From assembly GCA_033764335.1 (NCBI GenBank), contig JANRJC010000012.1, positions 13,980 through 77,979 of the forward strand: 64,000 nt of DNA. The letters run 5' to 3'. Below are positions 7,567 to 15,965 of the stretch, one piece after another. Both the position numbers and the translations under genes were made by a program. The notes beneath the pieces are model-generated. The model was not told where the DNA came from, made no database searches, and was given only the letters and a program-made list of their open reading frames with translations. Origin of the DNA: JAGQVA01 sp033764335. Lineage in GTDB: Bacteria; Bacteroidota; Bacteroidia; J057. How positions within the stretch are numbered: the first letter of the stretch is position 1; each line of letters opens with the position of its first letter.

Positions 7567-10500
7567 TCAATACGAACTTCTTCACCTTCCATTTTTATTT
7601 GAACTTCGTAGGGGGTTTGGCATTCTTTCCCACCTTTTTTGGAAGCAGGTCCCCATGCAATCACACGTACCGAATAGGTCCTCGGACCATCCGGGTCTTT
7701 ACGGAAAAGATGTTCGGCATAAGGCACCGATGTGGTTGTCCGGACAGAACCATCCCCCCAATCCCATGTATAGCGGTTAGGAATTGCTCCCCGCGTAATG
7801 GCGATCAGTTTGATCCATTGGCTGCTCCGATCGGCTTTACCCAAGACCGGACGAACGGCGACAATCGCCGGGCAAAATCCGGCAATGTGTACAGTTGTTG
7901 TTTCGGTATTTCCGCAAAAAACGGGTTCACAATCATCGGCCTCCGGTTCATGAATTTTTCCGGTAACCGTTACACTCACCTGATAATCGCGGGGTTTTCC
8001 TTCACCAAATCGGTAAAAATGTTTCCCCACAGGCTCACTCGTTTTTTCCAATCGAGAGCCATCTCCCCAATTCCATTCATATTGATAATTGCCCTCCCTT
8101 CGGGTTTGGGCAAATATCCTTATTTCCTGCCCTTCTGTGCTATCGCCGCAATAGCTGGTCTGCAACCGGGTAATTCGGGGGCAAGAACCCTCAATCTGAA
8201 TCACCACACACTGCTCTTCGGCACAGTAGCCTGGGCCATTTGCCACCACCCGCACAGCATAATCGGTATCCTGCATGGGTCGGCGATAGGTATGCGTTCC
8301 GATTATGCCATCCGAGCCAAAGGTTTCACCGTCTCCCCAATACCACGAATACGATTCCGGACCTTCGCCTTCAATGTCGAAAGTTACGGTTACGGTCTGA
8401 TATTCAGAATTGTATTCCCCAAAATCAGTTCCCCGATAGATTAGTTTGGGGCATCTTCCGGGTATATATACCTGTGTAATAGCATTGCAGCCACAGCTTT
8501 CGGGACCTTTAAGGGAAACATTTACTAAAAACTGCTGGTCTTTCCCGTACAGTCGGGTCCAAGCATGAACGGCTTCCGGTACGTCGGTTATGGCCTGGGT
8601 TCCATCCCCCCATTCCCAGTGGTATTTTACGCCCTCCTGTGGCCCTTCTACGGTCACCCACACCCGCACCGATTGTTTTTCGTCGGAAGAAGGAATAAGC
8701 TGATGGTCAATATTTTTTATTTGAGGACAAATGCCCTCCACTTTTATCAACTGATCGGAGGAAATACTACATGGTCCGGGGCCTTTCGCGGTAACCGAAG
8801 CTGTATAACTGCGATCATCTCCGGGCAAACGCTTGTAGGCATATAACATCGTCGGCTGTCGGGTTTCCACCGCCGGTGTGCCATCGCCAAACTCCCAAAC
8901 ATAACCGGAGGGAGGCGGGCCATCCGTAACAACGGTAAATTCCACTTCCTGTGATACCGGTTTGAGTGCCTTCCGGATATGGTTAAATTGAATATTTTCT
9001 GAACACCAACCCTGAATCACCACCGTTGTAGCCGAACTGCTCTGGCAGGCTTTCGGGCCACGACAGGTCAGCGATACGGAAACCGTTTTATTTTCGCCGA
9101 AGGGGCGTTTGTATATATGTTTTACACGGGGAATTGCACTTTCATCGGTGGTGCCATCGCCCCAATTCCACTCATAACTCTCTGGCAATGGGCCTTCGGC
9201 CAGGTTTGCAGTAAACCATACTGCCTGGTCGGGTCCCTGCGGGGGAAGCGGTTCGGCGGAAACCGAAACCAGCGATGGACACACGCCTTCGATCTTTACC
9301 GTTGTCTGTCCCGAACAATTACATTTTCCCGGCCCAAAGCCCGTAACTGCTACGATAAAATTACCGTCCTCCCCGAAGGGGCGGGTATATTCATGTTCCG
9401 CATAGGGTTTGTCGGTTTTTTCATTTTTGCTGCCATCGCCCCAGTTCCATTCGTAAAAAGCGGGATCCGGCCCATCGGTGGTTATATGGAATGACAGCGT
9501 TTTTTTCAAAATTCCCTCCGAGGATGTTTCCGCCGAAACCGCCGTAATCAACGGACAAATACCCGCAACGTTTACCGATACCTCTGCCTCATTTTCGCAA
9601 CTTCCGGGGCCTTTCAGACGGGCAGTGATGAAATATTTCCGATCCTCTCCCGGAAGCCTCCTGTACTTGTGAATAGCAACGGGTTCTTTTTGAAGGGTAG
9701 GTTCTTCTCCATCACCCCAGTCAAATCGAATTTTTTCCGGCGTGGGGCCATCGAGGCTCAGCGATACTCGGATTTCCTCGTAGTCTCTTGCGCTGTAATG
9801 CGATTCGGCTTTCATTTCCGTCACCGTCGGGCAAACACCCGAAACTTTCACACGAGTTTGCGCAGGAATTACACATTTTTTTCCAGGGCCGTTTACTACC
9901 ACCTCCATATCAAAAAAACGGTCGTCTCCCATCGGACGGGTGAATGTGTGTTCGGCTTCTGGAATGGTAGTAGTTATCGGTTTTGATCCATCTCCCCAGT
10001 TCCAGGAATAGCTGTTGGGTTTCGGGCCGTCAACGATCAGAGAAAACTTCATCTTCTGTGTCGTTTTATCCAGCCCCGTCTGGCTTTGGTTTACTTTCTG
10101 AATAACAGGACAAATACCTGCAACAAAAACCTCCGTTCCAATGTTTTGTTCACAACTGCCCGGTCCCTGTGTTTTTACCGTAATTTTGAAACTCACGTCG
10201 TCTCCTTCCGGGCGGCGAAAATCGTGATGATTTTCAGCAGAGGAAGTTTCCTGAATGTCGGAACCGTCGCCCCAGTTCCAGAAATACTTTTCAGGTTTTG
10301 CCGCAGTGGAAACTACCATCGCGCGAATCTGTTGAGTAGTTGCTTCCGACCGGGACATGATGGCTTTAATTTCTTTCAACTGCGGACAAATACCCGGAAC
10401 GAATACTTCAAAACTTTCTTCACAGCGGCAGCTTTCAGGGCCTTCCGGCATCACCTGTACGGTATAGCTTACCGCGTCGCCGGGAAGGCGACGATACCGG

Positions 10501-13500
10501 TGTATGGCTTCCGGCACCATCGTTCGTGTGAGGGCTGTCCCATCGCCCCATTCCCAGACAAACTGACCCGGAGCGGGACCATCCAAGACAAGGGTAGCCT
10601 TTACTTCCTGATACTCCGGTTCAACCGTAGCATAAGTTGTATTTACTTTCAGAATAGTCGGGCAAATACCGGGGATATCCACATCGGCAGAGGAACCACT
10701 CTGGCAACTCTCCGGCCCTTTAGCGGTAACAATGATGGCGTAAATTTTATCATCGCCGGGTTTTCGCTCGTACTTGTGAGTAGCAAGCGGTTTGGGGGTC
10801 TCCTCCACCGGTGAGCCATCCCCCCAGTTCCAATAAAAAATTTCCGGCAAAGGTCCGTCCACTGCCACCTCTGCCGATACGGGCTGTTGGGTTTTTGTGG
10901 GAGTAGAATAGACCACGTTTACCTTGCGGAGTTTGGGACAAACACCGGGAATCTCTATTATGGTTTCGCCTGTATTTTCACAATTTTTGGGGCCTTTTGC
11001 TACAACCGAAACGATATAGGTTTTGTCATCACCCGGTTTACGTTCGTATTTATGGATAACTTCCGGAGCGGTCGTTATTTCCGGTTTATTTCCGTCTCCC
11101 CAATTCCAGGTAAAACTTTCTGGCTGATGACCGGCATAAATGACTTTCAGTTTCCATGTTTGTGAATCAGCACCCGCCTCCAGAATTTCCTTTTGGACAT
11201 TGGTGATTTTGGGGCAGGAACCGGGTACAAGTACAGGAACGATTTCTGTGTAACCGCAGTTTTTAGGTCCCTGAGTTGTGATTTTTACAGACAGAGTCTG
11301 ATCGGTTCCGGCAAGGCGATTAAAGGTGTGAGTATTTACCGGAGCGGTTGTTATTTGTGGTTCATTTCCCTCCAGCCAGTCCCAGGTAAATTTTTCCGGT
11401 TTCGGGCCTTCATACACGGCTTCGAGGCGAAGTGTATGAGTAAGAAGGTCTTGCGAAACCAGCGTCTGACGTACATTGGTAATAACCGGGCATTGAGCGG
11501 GAATTAAAATATCCACCTCCCGCGAAGACTGGCAGGTTCCCGGGCCAAAACTCATTATCCGGATTTTCACGGGCTGGTCTTCCCCCAACGGGCGGGGATA
11601 ACTATTGGCAAACGGAGGTTGGACAAGCATTTCTGGACGAAACAGACCATCCCCCCACTCTACTTTGTAACCATCGGGAGCCGGGCCGGAAACCAGCGGT
11701 TTAAGCGTAACATCAAAAGTCTCGGTTTTTAACGACGTAATAACCTGTATATCACTGATCACCGGGCAAATTCCCGGAACCGAAACCGTTATTTCCCCTT
11801 TGGAAGAACATTGATCCGGGCCGGAGGTAATCAGCACTACGACATAATTAGCAGAGTCTCCCGCAGGACGTGCATATAAATGAGCAATTTTCGGAAGGGA
11901 GGTAATAACTTCTTTGCTCCCGTCGCCGAAGTTCCAGGTAAAAGTTTTGGGTAAGGGTTCGGGCAGGGACAGGTGCGCTTCAAAAACGACTTCCATTCCC
12001 GATACAGTGGGTGTTTTTGCGGCAAAACCTATTTTCGTTATTTCCGGGCATACAAAGGGAATGTCCACACTTACCGAAGAACTGGCTTTGCATTGATCCG
12101 GGCCATTTCCGGTAACCGTTGTTTTGTATCGCACCGTTCTTCCCACCGGGCGAGAAAATGCATATCGAATCTGAGGCTGAGCCGTCGTTTGTTCTGGAGA
12201 ACCATCTCCAAAATTCCAGACATAGCTATCGGATTTTAAATCGTTGGTTTCAGCAGTAAATAAAACGGGTAACTGCGAAGGCTCAAGTACTTCATTTACT
12301 GCCTTTAAGCTCAAAATTTCCGGGCATCTTCCCGGAATATTAACTACTACGGTTTTTCCATCTATACACGAGGCCGGGCCATTGATGGTCAATTTAACCT
12401 CATAATCGCGGTTTTTCCCGGCGGGTCGGACAAAATCGTGAACCAATGTGGCACCTTCAGTCACCACTCGGGCCGAACCATCACTGATGTCCCAAGTATA
12501 TTTTTCCGGCTGAGGGCCATGGGTCTGGGCTGTAAAGGTTACTTTTTGTGTTTTTTCCTCCAGCGGTGCGAGCGCAATTTTCACCTCATCAATCACGGGA
12601 CAAGTCCCCGGTATTTCACAATAATCACGAAGGACGGCATAACAATCACCGGGACCTTTACCTACAACTTCGACCTGAAGCAAGATTGGCTTTCCCGCAG
12701 GGCGTTGGAATTTGTGGGTAACGGACGGTTCTGTTACGGTGATTTTTTCGCTACCGTCTCCAAAATTCCAGACAAATTCTGTCGGTACAGGCCCGTCATA
12801 TATTACCGTAAAAGTAACTTCATATTCCGCTAGGGAAGGTTCATGCGGGTTTTGATGGATTTCGGTAAGATGAGGACACACGCCCGGAATCTCACAGTCG
12901 AGTGTTGCTTCTGAAAAACATTCTCCCGGGCCAAAGGCAGCAACCTTAACTTTATAAATGGCCGATTTTCCCGCAGGTCGTAAGTAGGCATGTACCGGCA
13001 TGGCACTATCGGTTGTGAGTTTGGGGGTTCCATCTCCGAAGTCCCATTCGTAGGAATCCGCAGCCGGTCCTTCAATAAAAGCGCGAAATTGCACCTCCTG
13101 GCGTTGTCCGGTAGCAGTAAGCAACTCAAAATTCATTTCATGAATGACCGGACATACACCCGGCAAAATAAATTCCAATTCTCCCGAATCATAACAACTA
13201 TTCGGGCCTTCCATCACCACCTGAATCACCCGTTTTTCAGGTTTGCCGCCGGGTTGTTTGTAAACATGCGTAAAAACCGGCTCTTCGGTGACAAAAGGAT
13301 CCGATTTTCCCCCACTACTCCACAAAAATTGACTTGGCTTGGGGCCTTCAAAATGAACCGTAAAAGTATAAGCGAGTGCTTGGGTTTCCTGTTGGCTGGT
13401 TTCATAAGTGATTTTCTGAAAAACCGGGCACTGGGGTTCAGCAATCATTGCAGGAACTTTGACCGATGTTTTAGCTGCACCCGTACAACTGCCCGGGCCT

Positions 13501-13985
13501 TCGGTGTTTAATTCTACTTCATACGTGGCCGCATCTCCCGCCGAGCGGGAAAATGTATGGGAAACCGAAAGACTTTCCGTAATCTTTTCCCCCGAACCAT
13601 CCCCAAAATTCCAACGATATCTTTCCGGAGCCGGGCCCGAAAATACTGCCGTAAACGAAACCGAACAAGCCTTGTCCGTCAACTCGAGTTCACTCTGCGA
13701 AATACCTGTAACTACCGGGCATTCACCGGGTATCTGGCAAAAAACGGATGCCTGGTCTTTGCATTCTCCCGGACCATTGATGATGACCGTTACTTCATAC
13801 GAAGCAGAATCCCCATCCGGTCTTTCAAAAATATGCAAAACCTCCGGTAACGTTGACTTCACAATTCCGGTTCCATCTCCAAAATCCCATAAATAATCGG
13901 TAGGGCTTCCTTCCGTCAATTCGACAGTAAAAACAACCTCTAGCTGGTTTGAAGTGAGGTTTCCGGGTTGCTGCCGTATTCCCAG
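7560..13985 (-). repeat. Array of 23 PKD-like domain repeats, ~280 bp period
   Basis: Twenty-three successive units can be counted from the closing CP motif (VCP, ECP, QCP, ICP and so on; the nineteenth has WCS) and from the central W-N-W/F-G-D-G motif. DNA identity between units is low, so the array is old and diversified rather than a recent expansion. Later units (toward 7560) favour WNWGDG, while the first units favour WNFGDG, suggesting two blocks of duplication. Confidence 0.9.
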
Positions 13986-14531
13986 AATTGCCGGACAGAC
14001 CGTAGTTTCCGGTTCGGGCACAAAAATCAGTATCAGCTTTCCGCTCATCGGGTATTTGCTGCGGGGCATTTTCGCCTCTGCGACAATAAACGTCCAGCCG
14101 GTTTTTTCGCCGGCGGTGCGCTCATTGGTGGCGTCAAGGGTTCGTTTTTCCTCAACCAAACGCCAGTGATCCCGAAGGATGACACTGCCGCCTTCTTCGA
14201 TAAAAAACCCTTTAGAACGATCCAATGCAACTCCGAAAACGCGGGTAGTTCTGGCCTCTTTTTGATTATTTACCCGAATCCTTTCGAAGTAATAACCCCC
14301 GATAACGGTAAAATAACGATCCGTGTCTTCCGGAGGTAATTCTGTATTTTCTACAATAGAATTTAGAAGAACATTTGTGTCGAAATCTTCCGGGGAAGGA
14401 GAAATACTGGTGGTAAAAATCACCCCGTAGTCTTCAAATCCAGCGGTTTCATCCTGTGGGGTAATGGCACCGGAAGTAATGGTAGATCTTTCGGTGAGTC
14501 CGGAGGGAATGGGTATGGGAATCAGTCTCAT
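7560..14531 (-). CDS. Giant PKD-repeat protein in the eCIS operon, candidate fibre or cargo
   Basis: 2323 residues. The first ~183 are a unique domain starting MRLIPIPIPSGL with no signal peptide and no membrane segment. The rest is 23 tandem PKD-like domains of about 93 residues. Each has a core such as YEWNWGDGS, a later H-x-Y-x-R, GPxxC and a closing PGxCP; repeat 3 (SSGGKS) and repeat 10 (WLEG) are degenerate. PKD domains are Ig-like folds usually found on exported proteins. Here the gene lies between a ParA-like ATPase and the AAA+ ATPase, inside an operon for a particle assembled in the cytoplasm and released by lysis. That fits a particle-attached fibre replacing Afp13, or an unusual cargo. 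Function is inferred from context; the domain call is firm. Confidence 0.88.
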   Translation of the reverse strand: MRLIPIPIPSGLTERSTITSGAITPQDETAGFEDYGVIFTTSISPSPEDFDTNVLLNSIVENTELPPEDTDRYFTVIGGYYFERIRVNNQKEARTTRVFGVALDRSKGFFIEEGGSVILRDHWRLVEEKRTLDATNERTAGEKTGWTFIVAEAKMPRSKYPMSGKLILIFVPEPETTVCPAILGIRQQPGNLTSNQLEVVFTVELTEGSPTDYLWDFGDGTGIVKSTLPEVLHIFERPDGDSASYEVTVIINGPGECKDQASVFCQIPGECPVVTGISQSELELTDKACSVSFTAVFSGPAPERYRWNFGDGSGEKITESLSVSHTFSRSAGDAATYEVELNTEGPGSCTGAAKTSVKVPAMIAEPQCPVFQKITYETSQQETQALAYTFTVHFEGPKPSQFLWSSGGKSDPFVTEEPVFTHVYKQPGGKPEKRVIQVVMEGPNSCYDSGELEFILPGVCPVIHEMNFELLTATGQRQEVQFRAFIEGPAADSYEWDFGDGTPKLTTDSAMPVHAYLRPAGKSAIYKVKVAAFGPGECFSEATLDCEIPGVCPHLTEIHQNPHEPSLAEYEVTFTVIYDGPVPTEFVWNFGDGSEKITVTEPSVTHKFQRPAGKPILLQVEVVGKGPGDCYAVLRDYCEIPGTCPVIDEVKIALAPLEEKTQKVTFTAQTHGPQPEKYTWDISDGSARVVTEGATLVHDFVRPAGKNRDYEVKLTINGPASCIDGKTVVVNIPGRCPEILSLKAVNEVLEPSQLPVLFTAETNDLKSDSYVWNFGDGSPEQTTAQPQIRYAFSRPVGRTVRYKTTVTGNGPDQCKASSSVSVDIPFVCPEITKIGFAAKTPTVSGMEVVFEAHLSLPEPLPKTFTWNFGDGSKEVITSLPKIAHLYARPAGDSANYVVVLITSGPDQCSSKGEITVSVPGICPVISDIQVITSLKTETFDVTLKPLVSGPAPDGYKVEWGDGLFRPEMLVQPPFANSYPRPLGEDQPVKIRIMSFGPGTCQSSREVDILIPAQCPVITNVRQTLVSQDLLTHTLRLEAVYEGPKPEKFTWDWLEGNEPQITTAPVNTHTFNRLAGTDQTLSVKITTQGPKNCGYTEIVPVLVPGSCPKITNVQKEILEAGADSQTWKLKVIYAGHQPESFTWNWGDGNKPEITTAPEVIHKYERKPGDDKTYIVSVVAKGPKNCENTGETIIEIPGVCPKLRKVNVVYSTPTKTQQPVSAEVAVDGPLPEIFYWNWGDGSPVEETPKPLATHKYERKPGDDKIYAIIVTAKGPESCQSGSSADVDIPGICPTILKVNTTYATVEPEYQEVKATLVLDGPAPGQFVWEWGDGTALTRTMVPEAIHRYRRLPGDAVSYTVQVMPEGPESCRCEESFEVFVPGICPQLKEIKAIMSRSEATTQQIRAMVVSTAAKPEKYFWNWGDGSDIQETSSAENHHDFRRPEGDDVSFKITVKTQGPGSCEQNIGTEVFVAGICPVIQKVNQSQTGLDKTTQKMKFSLIVDGPKPNSYSWNWGDGSKPITTTIPEAEHTFTRPMGDDRFFDMEVVVNGPGKKCVIPAQTRVKVSGVCPTVTEMKAESHYSARDYEEIRVSLSLDGPTPEKIRFDWGDGEEPTLQKEPVAIHKYRRLPGEDRKYFITARLKGPGSCENEAEVSVNVAGICPLITAVSAETSSEGILKKTLSFHITTDGPDPAFYEWNWGDGSKNEKTDKPYAEHEYTRPFGEDGNFIVAVTGFGPGKCNCSGQTTVKIEGVCPSLVSVSAEPLPPQGPDQAVWFTANLAEGPLPESYEWNWGDGTTDESAIPRVKHIYKRPFGENKTVSVSLTCRGPKACQSSSATTVVIQGWCSENIQFNHIRKALKPVSQEVEFTVVTDGPPPSGYVWEFGDGTPAVETRQPTMLYAYKRLPGDDRSYTASVTAKGPGPCSISSDQLIKVEGICPQIKNIDHQLIPSSDEKQSVRVWVTVEGPQEGVKYHWEWGDGTQAITDVPEAVHAWTRLYGKDQQFLVNVSLKGPESCGCNAITQVYIPGRCPKLIYRGTDFGEYNSEYQTVTVTFDIEGEGPESYSWYWGDGETFGSDGIIGTHTYRRPMQDTDYAVRVVANGPGYCAEEQCVVIQIEGSCPRITRLQTSYCGDSTEGQEIRIFAQTRREGNYQYEWNWGDGSRLEKTSEPVGKHFYRFGEGKPRDYQVSVTVTGKIHEPEADDCEPVFCGNTETTTVHIAGFCPAIVAVRPVLGKADRSSQWIKLIAITRGAIPNRYTWDWGDGSVRTTTSVPYAEHLFRKDPDGPRTYSVRVIAWGPASKKGGKECQTPYEVQIKMEGEEVRIDC

Positions 14532-14565
14532 GGCCAGGGTGGTTTTACGAAAATTCGGTGAAAAA

Positions 14566-15333
14566 TTATTTATTCAGGCGCAGGAGGACTTCCTGAGCGA
14601 GTTGCATATAATCAAAAGCTCCATTGGAGGTATTATCAAAACGAAAGATATCCTGCCCCCATTCCTGCGCCTGCGCGAGGCTGATATTGGTGCGGATATT
14701 CGTTTCAAAAACCAGGCTGCCAAATTCGGCATTCAGTTGATCCAGAATATTTCGATTCATGGATTTTCGCGAGTCATAGCGAGTGAGGACAAAACCCAGA
14801 ATTTTCAATTCGGGGTTGAGTTGTTTCCGCACCTTTTGAAACGTTTTCATAAAACTATGCACCCCTCGCAGTGGCAGAAATTCAGCCTGAAGCGGCATCA
14901 GGACATAGTCACTGGCGTTTAAAGCATTTACGGTCAGGAGGTTGATTGCCGGAGGACAGTCTATGACCAGAAAGTCGTATTTATTTTCCAGTGGTTGAAG
15001 CATGGTGCGCAGCACCTTTTCGCGGTTATAGACGCTGACGAGTTCAAGTTCGATCCCGGCGAGATCAAGCGAAGCCGGAATCAGCGGAAGATCGCCGGAA
15101 AACACAATCGCTTTATCAATACCCGCCTCCTCTCCGTCAAATTCTTGCCGGAGAAGGTCGTAAAGATTAGGCTGAGGATCTTCAAACCCCAGCGCCTGAG
15201 TCATATTTGCCTGAGGGTCAAGGTCAAGGAGCAATACAGATTTCCCCAAGTGGCGGAGACCCGCCGCCAGGTTGATGGCCGTTGTGGTTTTCCCGGAACC
15301 GCCTTTCTGTATAGCAATGGAGAGAGTGATCAT
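14566..15333 (-). CDS. ParA/Soj-like P-loop ATPase inside the eCIS operon
   Basis: 255 residues. The N-terminus has the deviant Walker A of the ParA/MinD family, KGGSGKTT (residues 10-17), then LLDLDPQAN and the switch-II-like VIDCPPAINLLT. The length is that of a small ParA without an N-terminal DNA-binding domain. No ParB partner or parS-like repeat is visible nearby, so plasmid-type partitioning is unlikely. ParA-family ATPases also position large assemblies such as carboxysomes and chemosensory arrays; here the assembly could be the injection particle or its giant PKD protein, whose gene follows 34 bases downstream. That role is inference. The family assignment is secure. Confidence 0.9.
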   Translation of the reverse strand: MITLSIAIQKGGSGKTTTAINLAAGLRHLGKSVLLLDLDPQANMTQALGFEDPQPNLYDLLRQEFDGEEAGIDKAIVFSGDLPLIPASLDLAGIELELVSVYNREKVLRTMLQPLENKYDFLVIDCPPAINLLTVNALNASDYVLMPLQAEFLPLRGVHSFMKTFQKVRKQLNPELKILGFVLTRYDSRKSMNRNILDQLNAEFGSLVFETNIRTNISLAQAQEWGQDIFRFDNTSNGAFDYMQLAQEVLLRLNK

Positions 15334-15348
15334 GGATTCTATTAATTT

Positions 15349-15954
15349 TTATTGGCCTCCGCCCTGCTGCACCACATGGGTAAGTTCATGGGCAAGGAGT
15401 TCTTTGCCACCGGAGGAATTAGGGTCGTATTTTCCGCTGTTAAAGTAAATGTCTTTGCCGTGGGTAAAGGCTTGGGCGTTCAGTTCCTGATTCATCTGCA
15501 CGGACTGGCTGTCGGTATGAACTTTTACTCCGCTAAAATCGCTGCCAAATGCGGATTGCATTTCCGTCTGGGTATTTGATGGAAGGTTTGTCCCACCGCC
15601 TTTGTTGTTTTCTAGGCTGCGCTGAATGTCGTCGCTGGCGTATTCGGTCTTGCCTTCGCCTTTCATCTGTACCGGCGACTGATACATTTGGTCTTCGTCG
15701 TCCACAAATCCTTCGGAGTAATCCCGAATATTGCGGAGTTGAAGTTCCGGTTTTTTCTGCACGGTTTCTTCTTCCTCTTCACAGTCTGCACATTTTCGCT
15801 GAATCACTCGCTGAGCCATCGCGTCGGCTTCCTGCTCGTACTTGTCATTGGGCTGGCCGACAGTGAGTTTAGGTTGAATCGTTACCGGAGAAAAAAAATT
15901 TCCGGAAACTTTCCCATCCCATTGGTTTTCGTTTCGTTTTACCGATGTTTTCAT
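15349..15954 (-). CDS. DUF4157 protein with HExxH motif, eCIS-associated
   Basis: 201 residues from the ATG at 15954; an upstream ATG at 16002 would overlap the previous gene, and the inner start gives an 11-base gap. The N-terminal half is polar and low-complexity, with SPVTIQPKLTVGQPNDKYEQEADAMA, a CADC pair and an acidic stretch, all typical of the lead-in to DUF4157. The DUF4157 domain is C-terminal and finishes with LLAHELTHVVQQ, a zinc-protease-like HExxH. The protein ends five residues later. In many eCIS loci DUF4157 heads proteins carrying a variable toxin domain; here no such domain follows. It could be a loading domain, a stand-alone protease-like effector or a remnant. Confidence 0.85.
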   Translation of the reverse strand: MKTSVKRNENQWDGKVSGNFFSPVTIQPKLTVGQPNDKYEQEADAMAQRVIQRKCADCEEEEETVQKKPELQLRNIRDYSEGFVDDEDQMYQSPVQMKGEGKTEYASDDIQRSLENNKGGGTNLPSNTQTEMQSAFGSDFSGVKVHTDSQSVQMNQELNAQAFTHGKDIYFNSGKYDPNSSGGKELLAHELTHVVQQGGGQ

Positions 15955-15965
15955 ATCTTTATTTT

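Noticed and set aside
7560..13985. CRISPR-like or satellite DNA repeat array
   Set aside because: The repetition is in the encoded protein (~280 bp period, diverged DNA), not in short identical repeats with spacers.
14566..15333. Plasmid or chromosome partition locus
   Set aside because: No ParB gene, parS-like sites or replication gene is near, and the ParA gene is embedded in the eCIS operon.
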